This document shows, in pieces, positions 50,307-59,397 of a DNA stretch of 64,000 nucleotides. The notes under the pieces are model-generated. The model was not told the origin of the DNA. It searched no databases and worked only from the letters and a program-made list of their open reading frames with translations. Numbering within the stretch: the first letter of the stretch is position 1; each line of letters opens with the position of its first letter. The stretch is from Terrimesophilobacter sp964651535 (GTDB lineage: Bacteria > Actinomycetota > Actinomycetes > Actinomycetales > Microbacteriaceae), in contig CAZYYE010000002.1 of NCBI GenBank assembly GCA_964651535.1, forward strand, positions 496,001-560,000, given 5' to 3'. The position numbers and the translations under genes are program-made.

Positions 50307-51470
50307 CTAACCGCGACCCGAATCGCCCGCGGCGTCGAGCCTCGTGAGCCAGCCATGCCGGTCCGCGACGCGCCCGTACTGGATGTCGGTGAGCTCCTGG
50401 CGCAACGACATCGTCACCTCCCCCGCGGCAGCATCCGCTGTGCCGATCGCGAAATCGGCTGCCTTCAACTGTGCGATGGGTGTGACGACGGCGGCAGTGC
50501 CGCACGCGAACACCTCGACGATGTCGCCGGAAGCTGCCCCTTCGCGCCATTCGTCGATCGTGATCGGCCGCTCCTCCACGGTGTGGCCGCGGTCCCGGGC
50601 AAGCTGCAGAATCGAATCCCGCGTGATTCCTTCGAGGATGCTCTCCGACTTCGGCGTCACGAGCGTGCCGTCCTTGTACACGAGCACGATGTTCATTCCG
50701 CCAAGCTCTTCGAGGTACTTGCCTTCTGCCGAATCCAGGAACATGACTTGCGCGCAGCCCTGTTCGGTTGCCTCTGCCTGCGCGATGAGGGATGACGCAT
50801 AGTTTCCGCCGGTCTTCGCCGCGCCCGTTCCGCCCTTGCCAGCGCGAGCGTAGTTCGTGGAAAGCCAGATCGAGACGGGCGCGACTCCGCCATGGAAGTA
50901 AGCGCCGGCCGGGCTACCGATGACGTAGAAAGCCACCTTGTGCGCCGGCCGCACGCCGAGAAAAGCTTCCTTCGCGAACATGTAGGGCCGCAGGTACAGG
51001 CTCGTTTCCGGCGCAGAGGGCACCCAGTCGCCGTCGACCGCGACGAGCTGCTTGAGCGCGTCCAGGAAGTACTCGCTCGGAAGCTCAGGGAGAGCGAGGC
51101 GCCTGGCCGAACGCTGCATTCTGGCCGCATTCGCCTCAGGCCGGAATGACCAGATCGATCCATCCTCGTGCCGATAGGCCTTCAGCCCTTCGAAGATCTC
51201 CTGCCCGTAGTGCAGCACGGCGGCAGCCGGGTCGAGCGTGATCGGCCCGTAGGGCTGCACGCGCGGCCGGTGCCACCCGCCGCGCTCCGACCAGCAGATG
51301 TCGACCATGTGGTCCGTGAAGTGCGTCCCGAAACCGGGGTTCGCAAGGATCTCCGCGCGCGATTGCGGGCTTTGGGCGACCAGGTTTCGGGTGATCTCCC
51401 ACTGGAGGTCCGTGCTCGGCCCAGCCGAAGCGGCGGTGCCAGTGCCGGCGGTGTCGGTGGTGTTCGTCAT
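50307..51470 (-). CDS. ilvE: Branched-chain amino-acid aminotransferase
   Basis: 387-aa fold-type IV PLP aminotransferase making Leu, Ile and Val from their 2-oxo acids. The PLP Lys is in GTGAAKTGGNYASSLIAQAEA; LDPAAAVLHYGQEIFEGLKAYR and MNIVLVYKDGTLVTPKSESILEGITRDS are IlvE signatures. Starts at ATG 51470, 65 bp after leuB ends, consistent with an amino-acid operon leuB-ilvE-FAH-gltX. Confidence 0.95.
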   Translation of the reverse strand: MTNTTDTAGTGTAASAGPSTDLQWEITRNLVAQSPQSRAEILANPGFGTHFTDHMVDICWSERGGWHRPRVQPYGPITLDPAAAVLHYGQEIFEGLKAYRHEDGSIWSFRPEANAARMQRSARRLALPELPSEYFLDALKQLVAVDGDWVPSAPETSLYLRPYMFAKEAFLGVRPAHKVAFYVIGSPAGAYFHGGVAPVSIWLSTNYARAGKGGTGAAKTGGNYASSLIAQAEATEQGCAQVMFLDSAEGKYLEELGGMNIVLVYKDGTLVTPKSESILEGITRDSILQLARDRGHTVEERPITIDEWREGAASGDIVEVFACGTAAVVTPIAQLKAADFAIGTADAAAGEVTMSLRQELTDIQYGRVADRHGWLTRLDAAGDSGRG

Positions 51471-51534
51471 GTCGATCCTTCGTGAATTGCCGATCCGTCG
51501 TATTGGCGACGTGATTGTCGATCTGATTGTGGGT

Positions 51535-52587
51535 CTAGTTCTTCGTGATGCGTGCGGTGATCGCTGCCCCGATTTCGCTCGTTGAGCGCGGTGCTCCTGT
51601 GCGATCGGCCAAGTCTGCCGCGACGGCCGCGGTCACGTTTGCTGCCGCCTCCGGATAGCCCTGCTGCTCGAGCAGAAGAGCCACGGAAAGTATTGCCGCG
51701 GTGGGATCAGCCACATTCTTCCCCGCAATGTCCGGTGCCGAACCGTGGACCGGCTCGAACATGCTGGGGTAGGTGCCTTCCGGATTGATGTTCCCGGATG
51801 CCGCCAATCCGATGCCGCCGCTGATTGCGCCAGCCAGATCGGTGATGATGTCGCCGAATAGGTTGTCGGTGACGATCACGTCAAATCTACTCGGATTTGT
51901 GACCATGTGGATCGTCGCGGCGTCGACGTGTTCGTAACCGACCTCGACTTCGGGGTGTTCCGCCGCAACGGCATCGACCATGCGCTGCCACAGCGACCCC
52001 GCGAAGACAAGCACGTTGGTCTTGTGCACGAGCGTCAGCTTCTTGCGTCTGGATTCGGCCTTCTCGAACGCGAACCGCACGAGCCGCTCGACGCCGAACG
52101 CCGTGTTCACGCTCACTTCGCTCGCAATCTCGTGCGGCGTTCCCGTGCGGATGCTGCCTCCCGTACCCGCGTACGGTCCCTCTGTACCCTCGCGGACGAC
52201 CACGAAGTCGACGACGCCGGGGTGTTGCAAAGGGCTTTCCACACCCGGCAGAATCATCGTCGGCCGAAGGTTCACGTAGTGGTCGAACGCGAAACGCAGT
52301 GTGAGCAGGAGCCCGCGTTCGATGATGCCTCCGGCAAGTCGCGCGTCGCGAGGATCCCCGCCCACCGCGCCGAGGAGGATTGCGTCATGCTCTTGCAGTG
52401 CGGCGAGGTCGTTCTCGCCAAGGATCGTGCCCGTCGCCAGGTAGTGGGCTGCGCTGAATGGGTACTCTTTCGTCGTCAGTTTCACGTCGGCGGGCATGGC
52501 TGCACGAAGCACGATCACGGCCTGGCCGATCACCTCTGGTCCGATGCCGTCGCCGGCGATCACGGCGAGATCGAGCGTGCGCGACAT
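51535..52587 (-). CDS. leuB: 3-isopropylmalate dehydrogenase
   Basis: 350-aa LeuB, oxidising 3-isopropylmalate to 2-oxoisocaproate with NAD+. The start is ATG 52587, giving LDLAVIAGDGIGPEVIG; the long upstream open frame is the shadow of the DUF2207 tail. Further signatures are LLGAVGGDPRDARL, LRPTMILPGVESPL, VVREGTEGPYAGTGG and SRFDVIVTDNLFGDIITDLAGAISGGIGLAASGN, the metal/substrate block. Length is typical of the actinobacterial form. Confidence 0.95.
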   Translation of the reverse strand: MSRTLDLAVIAGDGIGPEVIGQAVIVLRAAMPADVKLTTKEYPFSAAHYLATGTILGENDLAALQEHDAILLGAVGGDPRDARLAGGIIERGLLLTLRFAFDHYVNLRPTMILPGVESPLQHPGVVDFVVVREGTEGPYAGTGGSIRTGTPHEIASEVSVNTAFGVERLVRFAFEKAESRRKKLTLVHKTNVLVFAGSLWQRMVDAVAAEHPEVEVGYEHVDAATIHMVTNPSRFDVIVTDNLFGDIITDLAGAISGGIGLAASGNINPEGTYPSMFEPVHGSAPDIAGKNVADPTAAILSVALLLEQQGYPEAAANVTAAVAADLADRTGAPRSTSEIGAAITARITKN

Positions 52588-52639
52588 GGAAACCTCCGAA
52601 TATTGCTGGGGTTCCAGCGTACCGCGGCGCTCAACCGAG

Positions 52640-54556
52640 TCAGCGGCCCCCGCCGCCTCCGCCGCCACCCCCACCGCCGGAGAACCCTCCGCCGCCCGAC
52701 CCGCCGGAGAAGCTGCCACCCCCGCTGCCCGACCAGGAAGAGCCGGAGGACGTCGACGGGGTCGACCGCGCGATGCTCGTCGACGAGATTGTGCTGAGCG
52801 CGGTGGAGAATACAACCGCATCGAATCCGTTCTGCGAAACAAACCAGCCGGGTGCCGCATCGCCGTACGCAATCGTGAGTTCCTTCGCCCACTCCCGCTC
52901 GATTCCCCACAGCACGGCGAAGGGCAGGAGCTTTTCGTACAGTTTCACCTTGTCGGCAGGCTTCGTGACGTCGATTCCTTCCGCGCGAACGCGTTCCGCT
53001 CCTTCAGGGCTTTGCAGCATCCGGAATCGGTCCGCCTCGGCGAGCTGAAGGTAGTCGCGCATGCCGAGCAGATAGTCGCGCCACTCGGCCCCCGACTGCG
53101 TGACCACGGCCGGCCGCCAGGCGAATCCCGCGCACACGAACACGGCGATGAACGTGAGGAAGATCGCGAGGAACCCCCAACCGCTGAACGCGAACGAGAA
53201 CGCCGCGACCATGAACAATGCGACGGCGACGAAGATCAGCAGAAACATGACACCGGCGAGGATGAATCCGACGCGCGATTTCCGTTTCATCTTGAACCCC
53301 CTGTCGATGGCCCGCCCGCGGGTGCGCGCACTCACGGAACTGATCGCCTTCGCCGCGGCATCGTCAATCACGCCCACCTCCTGTACCGCGCCGACCTCGA
53401 GCTTTCCGAAAATCGCCGCGAGCAGTTCCCGTTCCTGATCGTCCACCCCCGTGTCGTCGAGGAGCTGCAGCGTGTAACGGGCACCGCTCGTCGTCACCGG
53501 ATAGTCGAGGATGCGCAGATTCCCCCGCACCGCGAAACTCACGATTTGCGCGGGCACGCCGGCAAAGTGGCGACCGATGATATCCGCCGATTCGAGGAGG
53601 TTCAGATTCTTCGGCACCGTGTACTGCGGGATGATGATCCCCCGCCCTTTGGACTCACTCGGGGTGATGAACCGCCACACGATCGTGAAGGCCGAACCGA
53701 GGACAGCGATCGCCGAGATCAGGATCGTGCCGAGGGTCGTCCACCACGGCGCTTCACCGAACTCCGGTTGCCCGGGAAGCAGCGCGCCGCCGCCTCCCTC
53801 GCTGTGTTCTTCCGGAGGGACCTGGACGAACGTACCCAGCGTAAAGCCGATCGCGACGGTCAGGTTCTCCCCCGGTTTGAGATTGCGCACGGATGCCGCG
53901 AACACGTCGCCCGCGGGGTTTGGAGTGTGAACGATTTGGCACGTCTCCGTCGACCCCTGCGCCCCCTGGTAACACGCGTTGTTTCCGGTCAGGAACTCGG
54001 TGAGCGCAGGGTCCAGGTGGACTCGCGCGGAGACGGATCCGAACGGCTGGTTGAATCCTGTCCCGTTCGTATCCCAGTAGAACTCGTCATCGTTCGTGTC
54101 GGCGAATGCGCGCACGACGTTCTGCTGCGTGTACGTGATCGTGTACGTGGTGCGACCGTGCACGAACTCATCGGTTCCGAGCGCGAGTTCCGTGAACCCG
54201 CCGTTGACTGTTTCTTCGAACGGCACGTCGTTGCCGTTCTCATCCACGACGGACTGCACGCTCGTGCGTAGCGGAACGCCGTCGTAGTTGTTCGGGATGG
54301 CGCGGATCATGCCGCGATTCTGGTCGAAATTCGGGAATCGGGCGACGAACGTCTCCACCGTGCGCAGAGTCGAGTGGCCCTGCGCATCGCGGGAGAGGAA
54401 GTAGTCGGCGGAGTACGAATCGAACGTGAAGTCCTGCACGCCGGAGCGGGCGGCTACCGCTGCGCTGAGAGCCGATCCGCCGAGTCCGGCCGCGATCGGA
54501 ACGGCGAGAACGAGGGCCACGGCACCGGCCGCGAAAAGTCGGAGCAGTCGCTTCAC
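52640..54556 (-). CDS. DUF2207 membrane protein, copy 2
   Basis: 638-aa paralogue of the 19599-21419 protein. GTG 54556 starts a signal peptide (LLRLFAAGAVALVLAVPIAA), then the DUF2207 domain DFTFDSYSADYFLSRDAQGHSTLRTVETFVARFPNFDQN, a membrane helix near residue 275 (LGTILISAIAVLGSAFTIVW), a cytoplasmic part, two helices in the 410-470 range, and a Ser- then Gly-rich tail. The start is not certain: other GTG codons lie just upstream and no clear ribosome-binding site is seen. It stands alone, away from any DUF58/MoxR genes, and is divergent from the small DUF6458-type gene. Confidence 0.83.
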   Translation of the reverse strand: MKRLLRLFAAGAVALVLAVPIAAGLGGSALSAAVAARSGVQDFTFDSYSADYFLSRDAQGHSTLRTVETFVARFPNFDQNRGMIRAIPNNYDGVPLRTSVQSVVDENGNDVPFEETVNGGFTELALGTDEFVHGRTTYTITYTQQNVVRAFADTNDDEFYWDTNGTGFNQPFGSVSARVHLDPALTEFLTGNNACYQGAQGSTETCQIVHTPNPAGDVFAASVRNLKPGENLTVAIGFTLGTFVQVPPEEHSEGGGGALLPGQPEFGEAPWWTTLGTILISAIAVLGSAFTIVWRFITPSESKGRGIIIPQYTVPKNLNLLESADIIGRHFAGVPAQIVSFAVRGNLRILDYPVTTSGARYTLQLLDDTGVDDQERELLAAIFGKLEVGAVQEVGVIDDAAAKAISSVSARTRGRAIDRGFKMKRKSRVGFILAGVMFLLIFVAVALFMVAAFSFAFSGWGFLAIFLTFIAVFVCAGFAWRPAVVTQSGAEWRDYLLGMRDYLQLAEADRFRMLQSPEGAERVRAEGIDVTKPADKVKLYEKLLPFAVLWGIEREWAKELTIAYGDAAPGWFVSQNGFDAVVFSTALSTISSTSIARSTPSTSSGSSWSGSGGGSFSGGSGGGGFSGGGGGGGGGGGR

Positions 54557-54665
54557 GGGACCGAGCCTATCCGTCACCCCACCACAGACAACACTCAGGT
54601 TGTGCTCAGGTGAATCACATGTGGCGCCGCCAGTGTGAGGTTCTCTAAGGAAAGGAACCGAGACA

Positions 54666-54929
54666 ATGGGAATTGGATCCGGAATAGCACTGTTTGTGAT
54701 TGGCGCTATTGCAGCGTTCGCGGTCAATCTCGAGAACGCGTGGGTCGACCTCGACCTGGTCGGGTACATCCTGATGGGTGCGGGAATCGTCGTATTCATC
54801 ATTTCGCTCGTCCTCGTCCTGCGGAAACGCTCGAGCGTGGAAACTGTGCGTCACATCGACGGCAGCGGCGAACGCGTGACCGAGCACGAGACGCGGTCGG
54901 ACAGCACCAACTCCGACCCGCTCCTCTAA
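54666..54929 (+). CDS. Small DUF6458-type membrane protein
   Basis: 87-aa protein with two closely spaced membrane helices (IGSGIALFVIGAIAAFAVNL and LVGYILMGAGIVVFIISLVLVL) and a charged C-terminal tail. The GIGSGIALFVIGAIAAFAV...WVDLDLVGYILMGAG pattern is a common small actinobacterial family. AAGGAAAGGA precedes ATG 54666. Function is unknown; divergent from the DUF2207 gene. Confidence 0.8.
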   Translation: MGIGSGIALFVIGAIAAFAVNLENAWVDLDLVGYILMGAGIVVFIISLVLVLRKRSSVETVRHIDGSGERVTEHETRSDSTNSDPLL

Positions 54930-54949
54930 ACGCACGTTCGCGCGTGATG

Positions 54950-54980
54950 GCGGCCCGGCGGACACGTTCCGTCGGGCCGC
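54950..54980. terminator. Hairpin terminator between convergent genes
   Basis: A 13-bp stem with one wobble pair (GCGGCCCGGCGGA with TCCGTCGGGCCGC) and a 5-nt loop lies between the small membrane protein gene and the convergent sigma-factor gene. No T-tract. A likely bidirectional terminator. Confidence 0.7.
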
Positions 54981-54999
54981 ACTCGCGCGCAGCGGCCAG

Positions 55000-56262
55000 C
55001 TAGTCCGCGGAGTCGGCACCGAGCTGCATCGCGGCGAGCCTCGCATCCGTGCGGGTGAAATAGCTCACGAGCGCGTCGTTGGGTTCACCAGCCCTCGCCT
55101 CGGCAACGGCCTGCCGCGCCGCCGCGAGGTTGCCGCGACGTTCTTCGGCATCGGCTATCGCGGCGCTGAGCCTGCGACCGAAGTCCGGGCTTGCCCCCGC
55201 CTTGAGTCTCGAGAGCGCAGCCACTGCCTGCGCCAGCTCCTCCGGTCCTCTGTGGCTTTGGGCGACAATGCTGCCGAGTTGCACGATCGGCGCGGGCCAC
55301 ACCCGTTTGAGTCCGTGGTAGAGGGTGGCAATCGAAGCCCAGTCGGTCTCCTCCCAACTCGGCGCGGCACAGTGGATCCCGGCGATGCCCGCTTGAAGCG
55401 CAAATCGTCCTCCACCGGGCAGAGCCTTCGCGGCAAGCGCCAACCCCTCGCGAATCCGCCGCTGGCCCCAGGCCGATCGGTCGGCCTCCGCGAGGGAAAT
55501 TGGGATGCCATCCGCACCGACCCGCCCAGGGCGCCGAGCCTCGCCGAGAACGATGAGCGCTTTCAGGCCGATGACTTCCGACTCGCCCGGATTCTCGGCG
55601 AGCAGGGAATCCGACAGTGACAGCGCCAGCTCGGTGAGCCGCGCGTCCACGAGGTCGGGCCCGCGGGGAGCCGTGTGACCGAGCGTGTAGATTCCGTAAA
55701 TCGTGGTCAGCACAAGATTCAGGCGCTTGGCCCGGTCGGCATCCGTCGGCCATTCGAACGGCACCCCCGCCCTGGATATCGCTTTGCGCGCTCGCGTGAG
55801 CCGAGCGGCAATGGTCGACTCGGGCAGGCCGAAGAAGTCCGCTATGCCGGAAGTGGGAATCCCGCACACGATGCGCAGGGCGAGCGCGATCTGCTGCTCC
55901 TCCGACAGGACGGGGTGGCAGGCGACGTAGATGAGTTCACGCCGCGACGCGGCGACATCCTGCGAACCTGCCGCGTCCGCCGAAGGCACATCATCGGGGA
56001 GCAGCAGGGGGAGCTTGGACCGCAGAACCGAGTCTCGGCGCAGCGAGTCTATGGCGATCCTGCGCGCGCTCGTCGTCGCCCATGCGCCGAGGTTCGTGAT
56101 CGTCTCCCCCGCGGTGATGAGCGCGTGCGCGCGGAGAAACGCTTCCTGCGCGCTGTCCTCGGCAAGTTCGAGATCACCGAATGCGCGAAGAGTGGCCCCC
56201 ACGACGCGGGGCCACTCCTGCGCAAACTCGTCCCGGAAGAGTGCCGCGAGCTCCGGGGTCAT
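55000..56262 (-). CDS. ECF42-type RNA polymerase sigma factor
   Basis: 420-aa sigma factor: region 2 at the N-terminus (FRDEFAQEWPRVVGATLRAFGDLELAEDSAQEAFLRA, ending in an ARRIAIDSLRRD-type 2.4 helix), region 4 in the middle (ALALRIVCGIPTSGIADFFGLPESTIAARLTRARKAI), and a helical C-terminal extension of about 230 residues. That extension and the adjacent DGPF/YCII gene mark group ECF42. These factors have no anti-sigma partner; the extension is required for activity. ATG 56262 is chosen over a longer GC-rich frame. It is downstream of its partner gene by 39 bp. Confidence 0.9.
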   Translation of the reverse strand: MTPELAALFRDEFAQEWPRVVGATLRAFGDLELAEDSAQEAFLRAHALITAGETITNLGAWATTSARRIAIDSLRRDSVLRSKLPLLLPDDVPSADAAGSQDVAASRRELIYVACHPVLSEEQQIALALRIVCGIPTSGIADFFGLPESTIAARLTRARKAISRAGVPFEWPTDADRAKRLNLVLTTIYGIYTLGHTAPRGPDLVDARLTELALSLSDSLLAENPGESEVIGLKALIVLGEARRPGRVGADGIPISLAEADRSAWGQRRIREGLALAAKALPGGGRFALQAGIAGIHCAAPSWEETDWASIATLYHGLKRVWPAPIVQLGSIVAQSHRGPEELAQAVAALSRLKAGASPDFGRRLSAAIADAEERRGNLAAARQAVAEARAGEPNDALVSYFTRTDARLAAMQLGADSAD

Positions 56263-56301
56263 GTCACCATTCTCGCCGCAACCCCCGCCGGGTCGCACGG
56301 C

Positions 56302-56667
56302 TCACATTCCGGACATGTCCACGATCGTTCGAACCACGATGTGACCGTCGGTCGGGCACAAAGCCGCGAGTTCCCTGACCTGATCGAGGCTGTCCGACTC
56401 GATGACGTAGTAGCCGCCGAGGACCTCGGTGGTTTCGGCAAGCGGGGCATTCGTGTACACCGCGGGCTTTCCGTCCCGCGCTGGAGTGACAGCGAAGCCG
56501 GCGCTCGTGGGCTGTAGCGCTTCGCCGCCGAGAATCTTCGCCCCTGCAGCCGCCACGGCAGCAGAGAAGGCGCCGTGGGCCTGCATCTCCTTCGCGAAAT
56601 CCTCTTCGCTCGTTGCCTTCGGATCCCACTCGGTTCCCATGATGAGCAGAAGGTACTGATCGGACAT
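56302..56667 (-). CDS. DGPF/YCII-family protein, partner of the ECF42 sigma factor
   Basis: 121-aa ferredoxin-like-fold protein of the YCII/DGPF group: QYLLLIMGTEWDP, then KEMQAHGAFSAAVAAAGAKILGGEALQP and VLGGYYVIESDSLDQVRELAALCP. Members occur almost always beside ECF41/ECF42 sigma genes and their own promoters are the usual targets of those factors. Biochemical function is not known. The ATG at 56667 is followed by a candidate ECF42 promoter located 56-83 bp upstream. Confidence 0.9.
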   Translation of the reverse strand: MSDQYLLLIMGTEWDPKATSEEDFAKEMQAHGAFSAAVAAAGAKILGGEALQPTSAGFAVTPARDGKPAVYTNAPLAETTEVLGGYYVIESDSLDQVRELAALCPTDGHIVVRTIVDMSGM

Positions 56668-56722
56668 GACATCTCCTTTGATTGGGGACTGTAGCGGCCC
56701 CGACTGGTGTTCTTGTGAGAAC

Positions 56723-56750
56723 GACGAACTGGCACGGCGCGGAATCGACA
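56723..56750 (-). promoter_or_regulatory. Candidate ECF42 promoter
   Basis: On the minus strand TGTCGA (56750-56745) is followed after 18 nt by CGTC (56726-56723). This agrees with the TGTCGA -35 and C-rich CGxC-type -10 reported for ECF42 targets. It would drive the DGPF gene and the sigma gene behind it, giving autoregulation. Confidence 0.6.
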
Positions 56751-56821
56751 GTTTCGAGAAAAATGTCTGATTCCCGGCGTGCCAGGCATTGCTCCGGTGG
56801 CCACCGGCGAAGGGCGAGTGA

Positions 56822-58411
56822 CTACTCGGTGATGTCGATTTCGCGGATGAACTCTGCGTCGATCTGCGTGCGCAGAGTGTCCAGGAGTCCTTCAGGAACC
56901 GGCGAGTCGACCGTGAGCACGCACAGCGCCTGGCCTCCGGCGACCTTGCGGCTCACTTGCATTCCCGCGATGTTGATTCCTGCGTCGCCGAACTCCCGTC
57001 CGAAGACGGCGACAATTCCCGGCCGGTCCGTGTACACCATGACGATGAGGTGGTCGGCGACCGGCACCTCGACGTCGTAGCCGTTGACCTCGACGATCTT
57101 CTCGATCTGCTTCGTGCCGGTAAGCGTGCCAGAGACGGACACCTCCGTTCCGTCCGCCAGGCCCCCGCGAATCGTCAGCAGGTTGCGGTACTCGTCGCTC
57201 ACCGCATCCGTCACGAGCCGAACCGGGATGCCGCGGGTTTCCGCCAGGAGCGGCGCGTTCACGTAGGAGACGGATTCGCTCACGATGTTCGTGAAGTACC
57301 CCTTGAGCGCCGCAAGCTTCAGCACGTTCACGTCGAACTCGACGATTTCGCCGCGCACCTCGACGTCGATGCTCGTGACGGGGCTGTCGGCGAGCCCGGC
57401 GAACACCTGGCCGAGTTTTTCCATGAGCGGGATTCCCGGGCGAACCGAAGAATCGATGATCCCCCCCGCGACGTTCACGGCATCGGGAACAAGTTCGCCG
57501 TCGAGAGCGAGCCGAACCGAGCGCGCGACAGAAACTCCGGCCTTTTCCTGAGCTTCCTCAGTCGAGGCACCGAGGTGCGGGGTGAGGATGATGTTGTCGA
57601 GTGCAAGCAACGCGGAACCGCTCGGCGGTTCATTCACGAACACGTCGAGCCCTGCCCCCGTGATGCGCTTTGATCGCAGCGCCTCAACGAGCGCGTCTTC
57701 ATCGATGATGCCGCCGCGGCTGCAGTTCACTATGCGCAACGACGGTTTGGCCTTCGCGAATTCCGCCGCCCCGATGAGCCCCGTCGTCTCCGGCGTACGC
57801 GGAATGTGGATCGTGATGAAGTCGGAGCGCTCCATGACCTCCTCGAGGCTTGCGAGGTGCACTCCCAACTGTTGCGCGCGAGTGGGGGTTACATACGGGT
57901 CGTAGGCGATGATCGTGGCGTCGAACGCCGAGAGGCGCTGGGCGACGAGGGTTCCGATGCGCCCCAGACCGATGATGCCGATCGTCTTCTCGAACAGCTC
58001 AGTGCCCGTGAATGCCGACCGCTTCCACTCGCCGGACTTAGCCGACTGGTTCGCATCCGGGATGAATCGGGCCAGGGACAGCAAATGGCCGATCGCGAGT
58101 TCTGCGGCGGACACGATATTGGACGTTGGCGCATTCACGACCATGACGCCCGCCTCCGTCGCGGCTTTCACGTCGACGTTGTCGAGGCCGACGCCGGCAC
58201 GCGCGATGACTTTCAAATGTTTCCCGGCTGCAATCGCCTCCAGGTCCATGCGAGTGGCGGAGCGAATGAGAATCGCATTCGCCTCCGGCAGTGCTGCGAG
58301 GAGGGCTTTGCGGTCAGTGCCGTCGATGGTGCGGATGTCGAAGTCGGGCCCCAGAGCATCCACGGTGGCAGGGGAGAGTTCCTCGGCGATCAGTACGACG
58401 GGCTTGGGCAC
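56822..58411 (-). CDS. serA: D-3-phosphoglycerate dehydrogenase
   Basis: 529-aa SerA of the long, mycobacterial type, the first enzyme of serine biosynthesis. N-terminal substrate domain and Rossmann motif GIIGLGRIGTLVAQRL, catalytic His region in LTPHLGASTEEAQEKAG, then an intervening (allosteric substrate-binding) domain and a C-terminal ACT domain (DHLIVMVYTDRPGIVAVFGREFGDAGINIAGM). The ACT domain implies serine feedback. GTG 58411 is the start, with GAAGGA upstream. Downstream of ilvC but separated by three other genes. Confidence 0.96.
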   Translation of the reverse strand: MPKPVVLIAEELSPATVDALGPDFDIRTIDGTDRKALLAALPEANAILIRSATRMDLEAIAAGKHLKVIARAGVGLDNVDVKAATEAGVMVVNAPTSNIVSAAELAIGHLLSLARFIPDANQSAKSGEWKRSAFTGTELFEKTIGIIGLGRIGTLVAQRLSAFDATIIAYDPYVTPTRAQQLGVHLASLEEVMERSDFITIHIPRTPETTGLIGAAEFAKAKPSLRIVNCSRGGIIDEDALVEALRSKRITGAGLDVFVNEPPSGSALLALDNIILTPHLGASTEEAQEKAGVSVARSVRLALDGELVPDAVNVAGGIIDSSVRPGIPLMEKLGQVFAGLADSPVTSIDVEVRGEIVEFDVNVLKLAALKGYFTNIVSESVSYVNAPLLAETRGIPVRLVTDAVSDEYRNLLTIRGGLADGTEVSVSGTLTGTKQIEKIVEVNGYDVEVPVADHLIVMVYTDRPGIVAVFGREFGDAGINIAGMQVSRKVAGGQALCVLTVDSPVPEGLLDTLRTQIDAEFIREIDITE

Positions 58412-58503
58412 GGCGACAGTCCTTCAATTGCGGCTATGAGCAGGTGCGCCGCGACCGTGGGGCGCCGAATAGGTCACCACTCTACTGGCTGCACAATGGT
58501 GCA

Positions 58504-58905
58504 ATGGACATTGTTGCGCTCGGCGCCATCGGACTTGGCGTCCGCATTCTGCTCGCGCTCGTGTTCATCGGAATGGGGGTTACCCATTTCCTTCCCGCCG
58601 TTCAACGCACCATGGCCGCCATGATTCCGCCTCCGCTGCGGTGGAAGGGAATCGCACATCCGCGCAATCTCGTGATCTTCACGGGGCTGTGCGAGATCGC
58701 CGGCGGGCTCGGGCTGCTCTACCCGCCGACGGTTCTCGCGGCATCCATCTGCCTCATCGTGTTTCTCGTCGCGGTGTTCCCCGCGAACGTCTATGCGTCC
58801 GGGCATCGCGAACGGTTCGGCCGCGCCGCAATCCCGCTCGTTCCGCGGCTTGTCGGCCAAATCGTGCTGATCGCGCTGCTCGTGGTCGGCGCCGTGCTGT
58901 CCTGA
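58504..58905 (+). CDS. DoxX-family membrane protein
   Basis: 133-aa four-helix membrane protein from ATG 58504. Pattern: RILLALVFIGMGVTHFLPAV, a short loop with IPPPLRWKG, FTGLCEIAGGLGLLYP, SICLIVFLVAVFPANVY and LVGQIVLIALLVVGAVLS. The THF and NVY elements match the DoxX/YphA-like group. The role is not established. Divergent from serA (92-bp gap), convergent with the 158-aa membrane protein gene. Confidence 0.82.
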   Translation: MDIVALGAIGLGVRILLALVFIGMGVTHFLPAVQRTMAAMIPPPLRWKGIAHPRNLVIFTGLCEIAGGLGLLYPPTVLAASICLIVFLVAVFPANVYASGHRERFGRAAIPLVPRLVGQIVLIALLVVGAVLS

Positions 58906-58908
58906 CGG

Positions 58909-59385
58909 TTACGCGATGCGGAGCACGATCGCGATGAGTGTGAGGCTCACTGCCGCGACGACGCCCAACCCGGCCAGCAAAGCGATCGCGAGGATGCCCA
59001 CATTACGTTTGCGGGCCACGAGAAGTGCGAGGCCGAAGACCACGAGCGGTAGCACGAGGTTCGCGATGAGGAGCGCCCAGGGTGTGTCCATGGGCGCGAA
59101 CCCGTTGAGTTCTCTGACCTCATTGCGCCTGGCCAGTTCATCGAGCTTGCCGAGCATGTTGGAGATGGCTTCGAACAGATCCCACGCGTAGAGCAAACCG
59201 AACAGCACGATGATTGTGGCTCTGAACCACCGTTTGCGGGTGGGCTTCTCGGCATCCGTTGCCGTCGAGTTCTCTGCGTCCGTCGTCGCGCGGGAATCGA
59301 CAGGCGCTTTCGGATTCGTCGGATCGGCCCGACTCGGTTCGGGTGCCGAAGGTTCCGCAGCTGCCGGACGCTTTTCCTTTGCCAT
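58909..59385 (-). CDS. Hypothetical membrane protein with disordered N-terminus
   Basis: 158-aa protein: an Ala/Pro/Thr/Glu-rich disordered region (residues 1-48), then three membrane helices (ATIIVLFGLLYAWDLFEAI, WALLIANLVLPLVVFGLALL, and IAIALLAGLGVVAAVSLTLIAIV in outline). No family is recognised. It sits 12 bp after a similar-looking gene (59398-59796), which also has an acidic N-terminal region and helices, so the two are probably one operon. Confidence 0.7.
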   Translation of the reverse strand: MAKEKRPAAAEPSAPEPSRADPTNPKAPVDSRATTDAENSTATDAEKPTRKRWFRATIIVLFGLLYAWDLFEAISNMLGKLDELARRNEVRELNGFAPMDTPWALLIANLVLPLVVFGLALLVARKRNVGILAIALLAGLGVVAAVSLTLIAIVLRIA

Positions 59386-59397
59386 TGCTCTCTTCCC

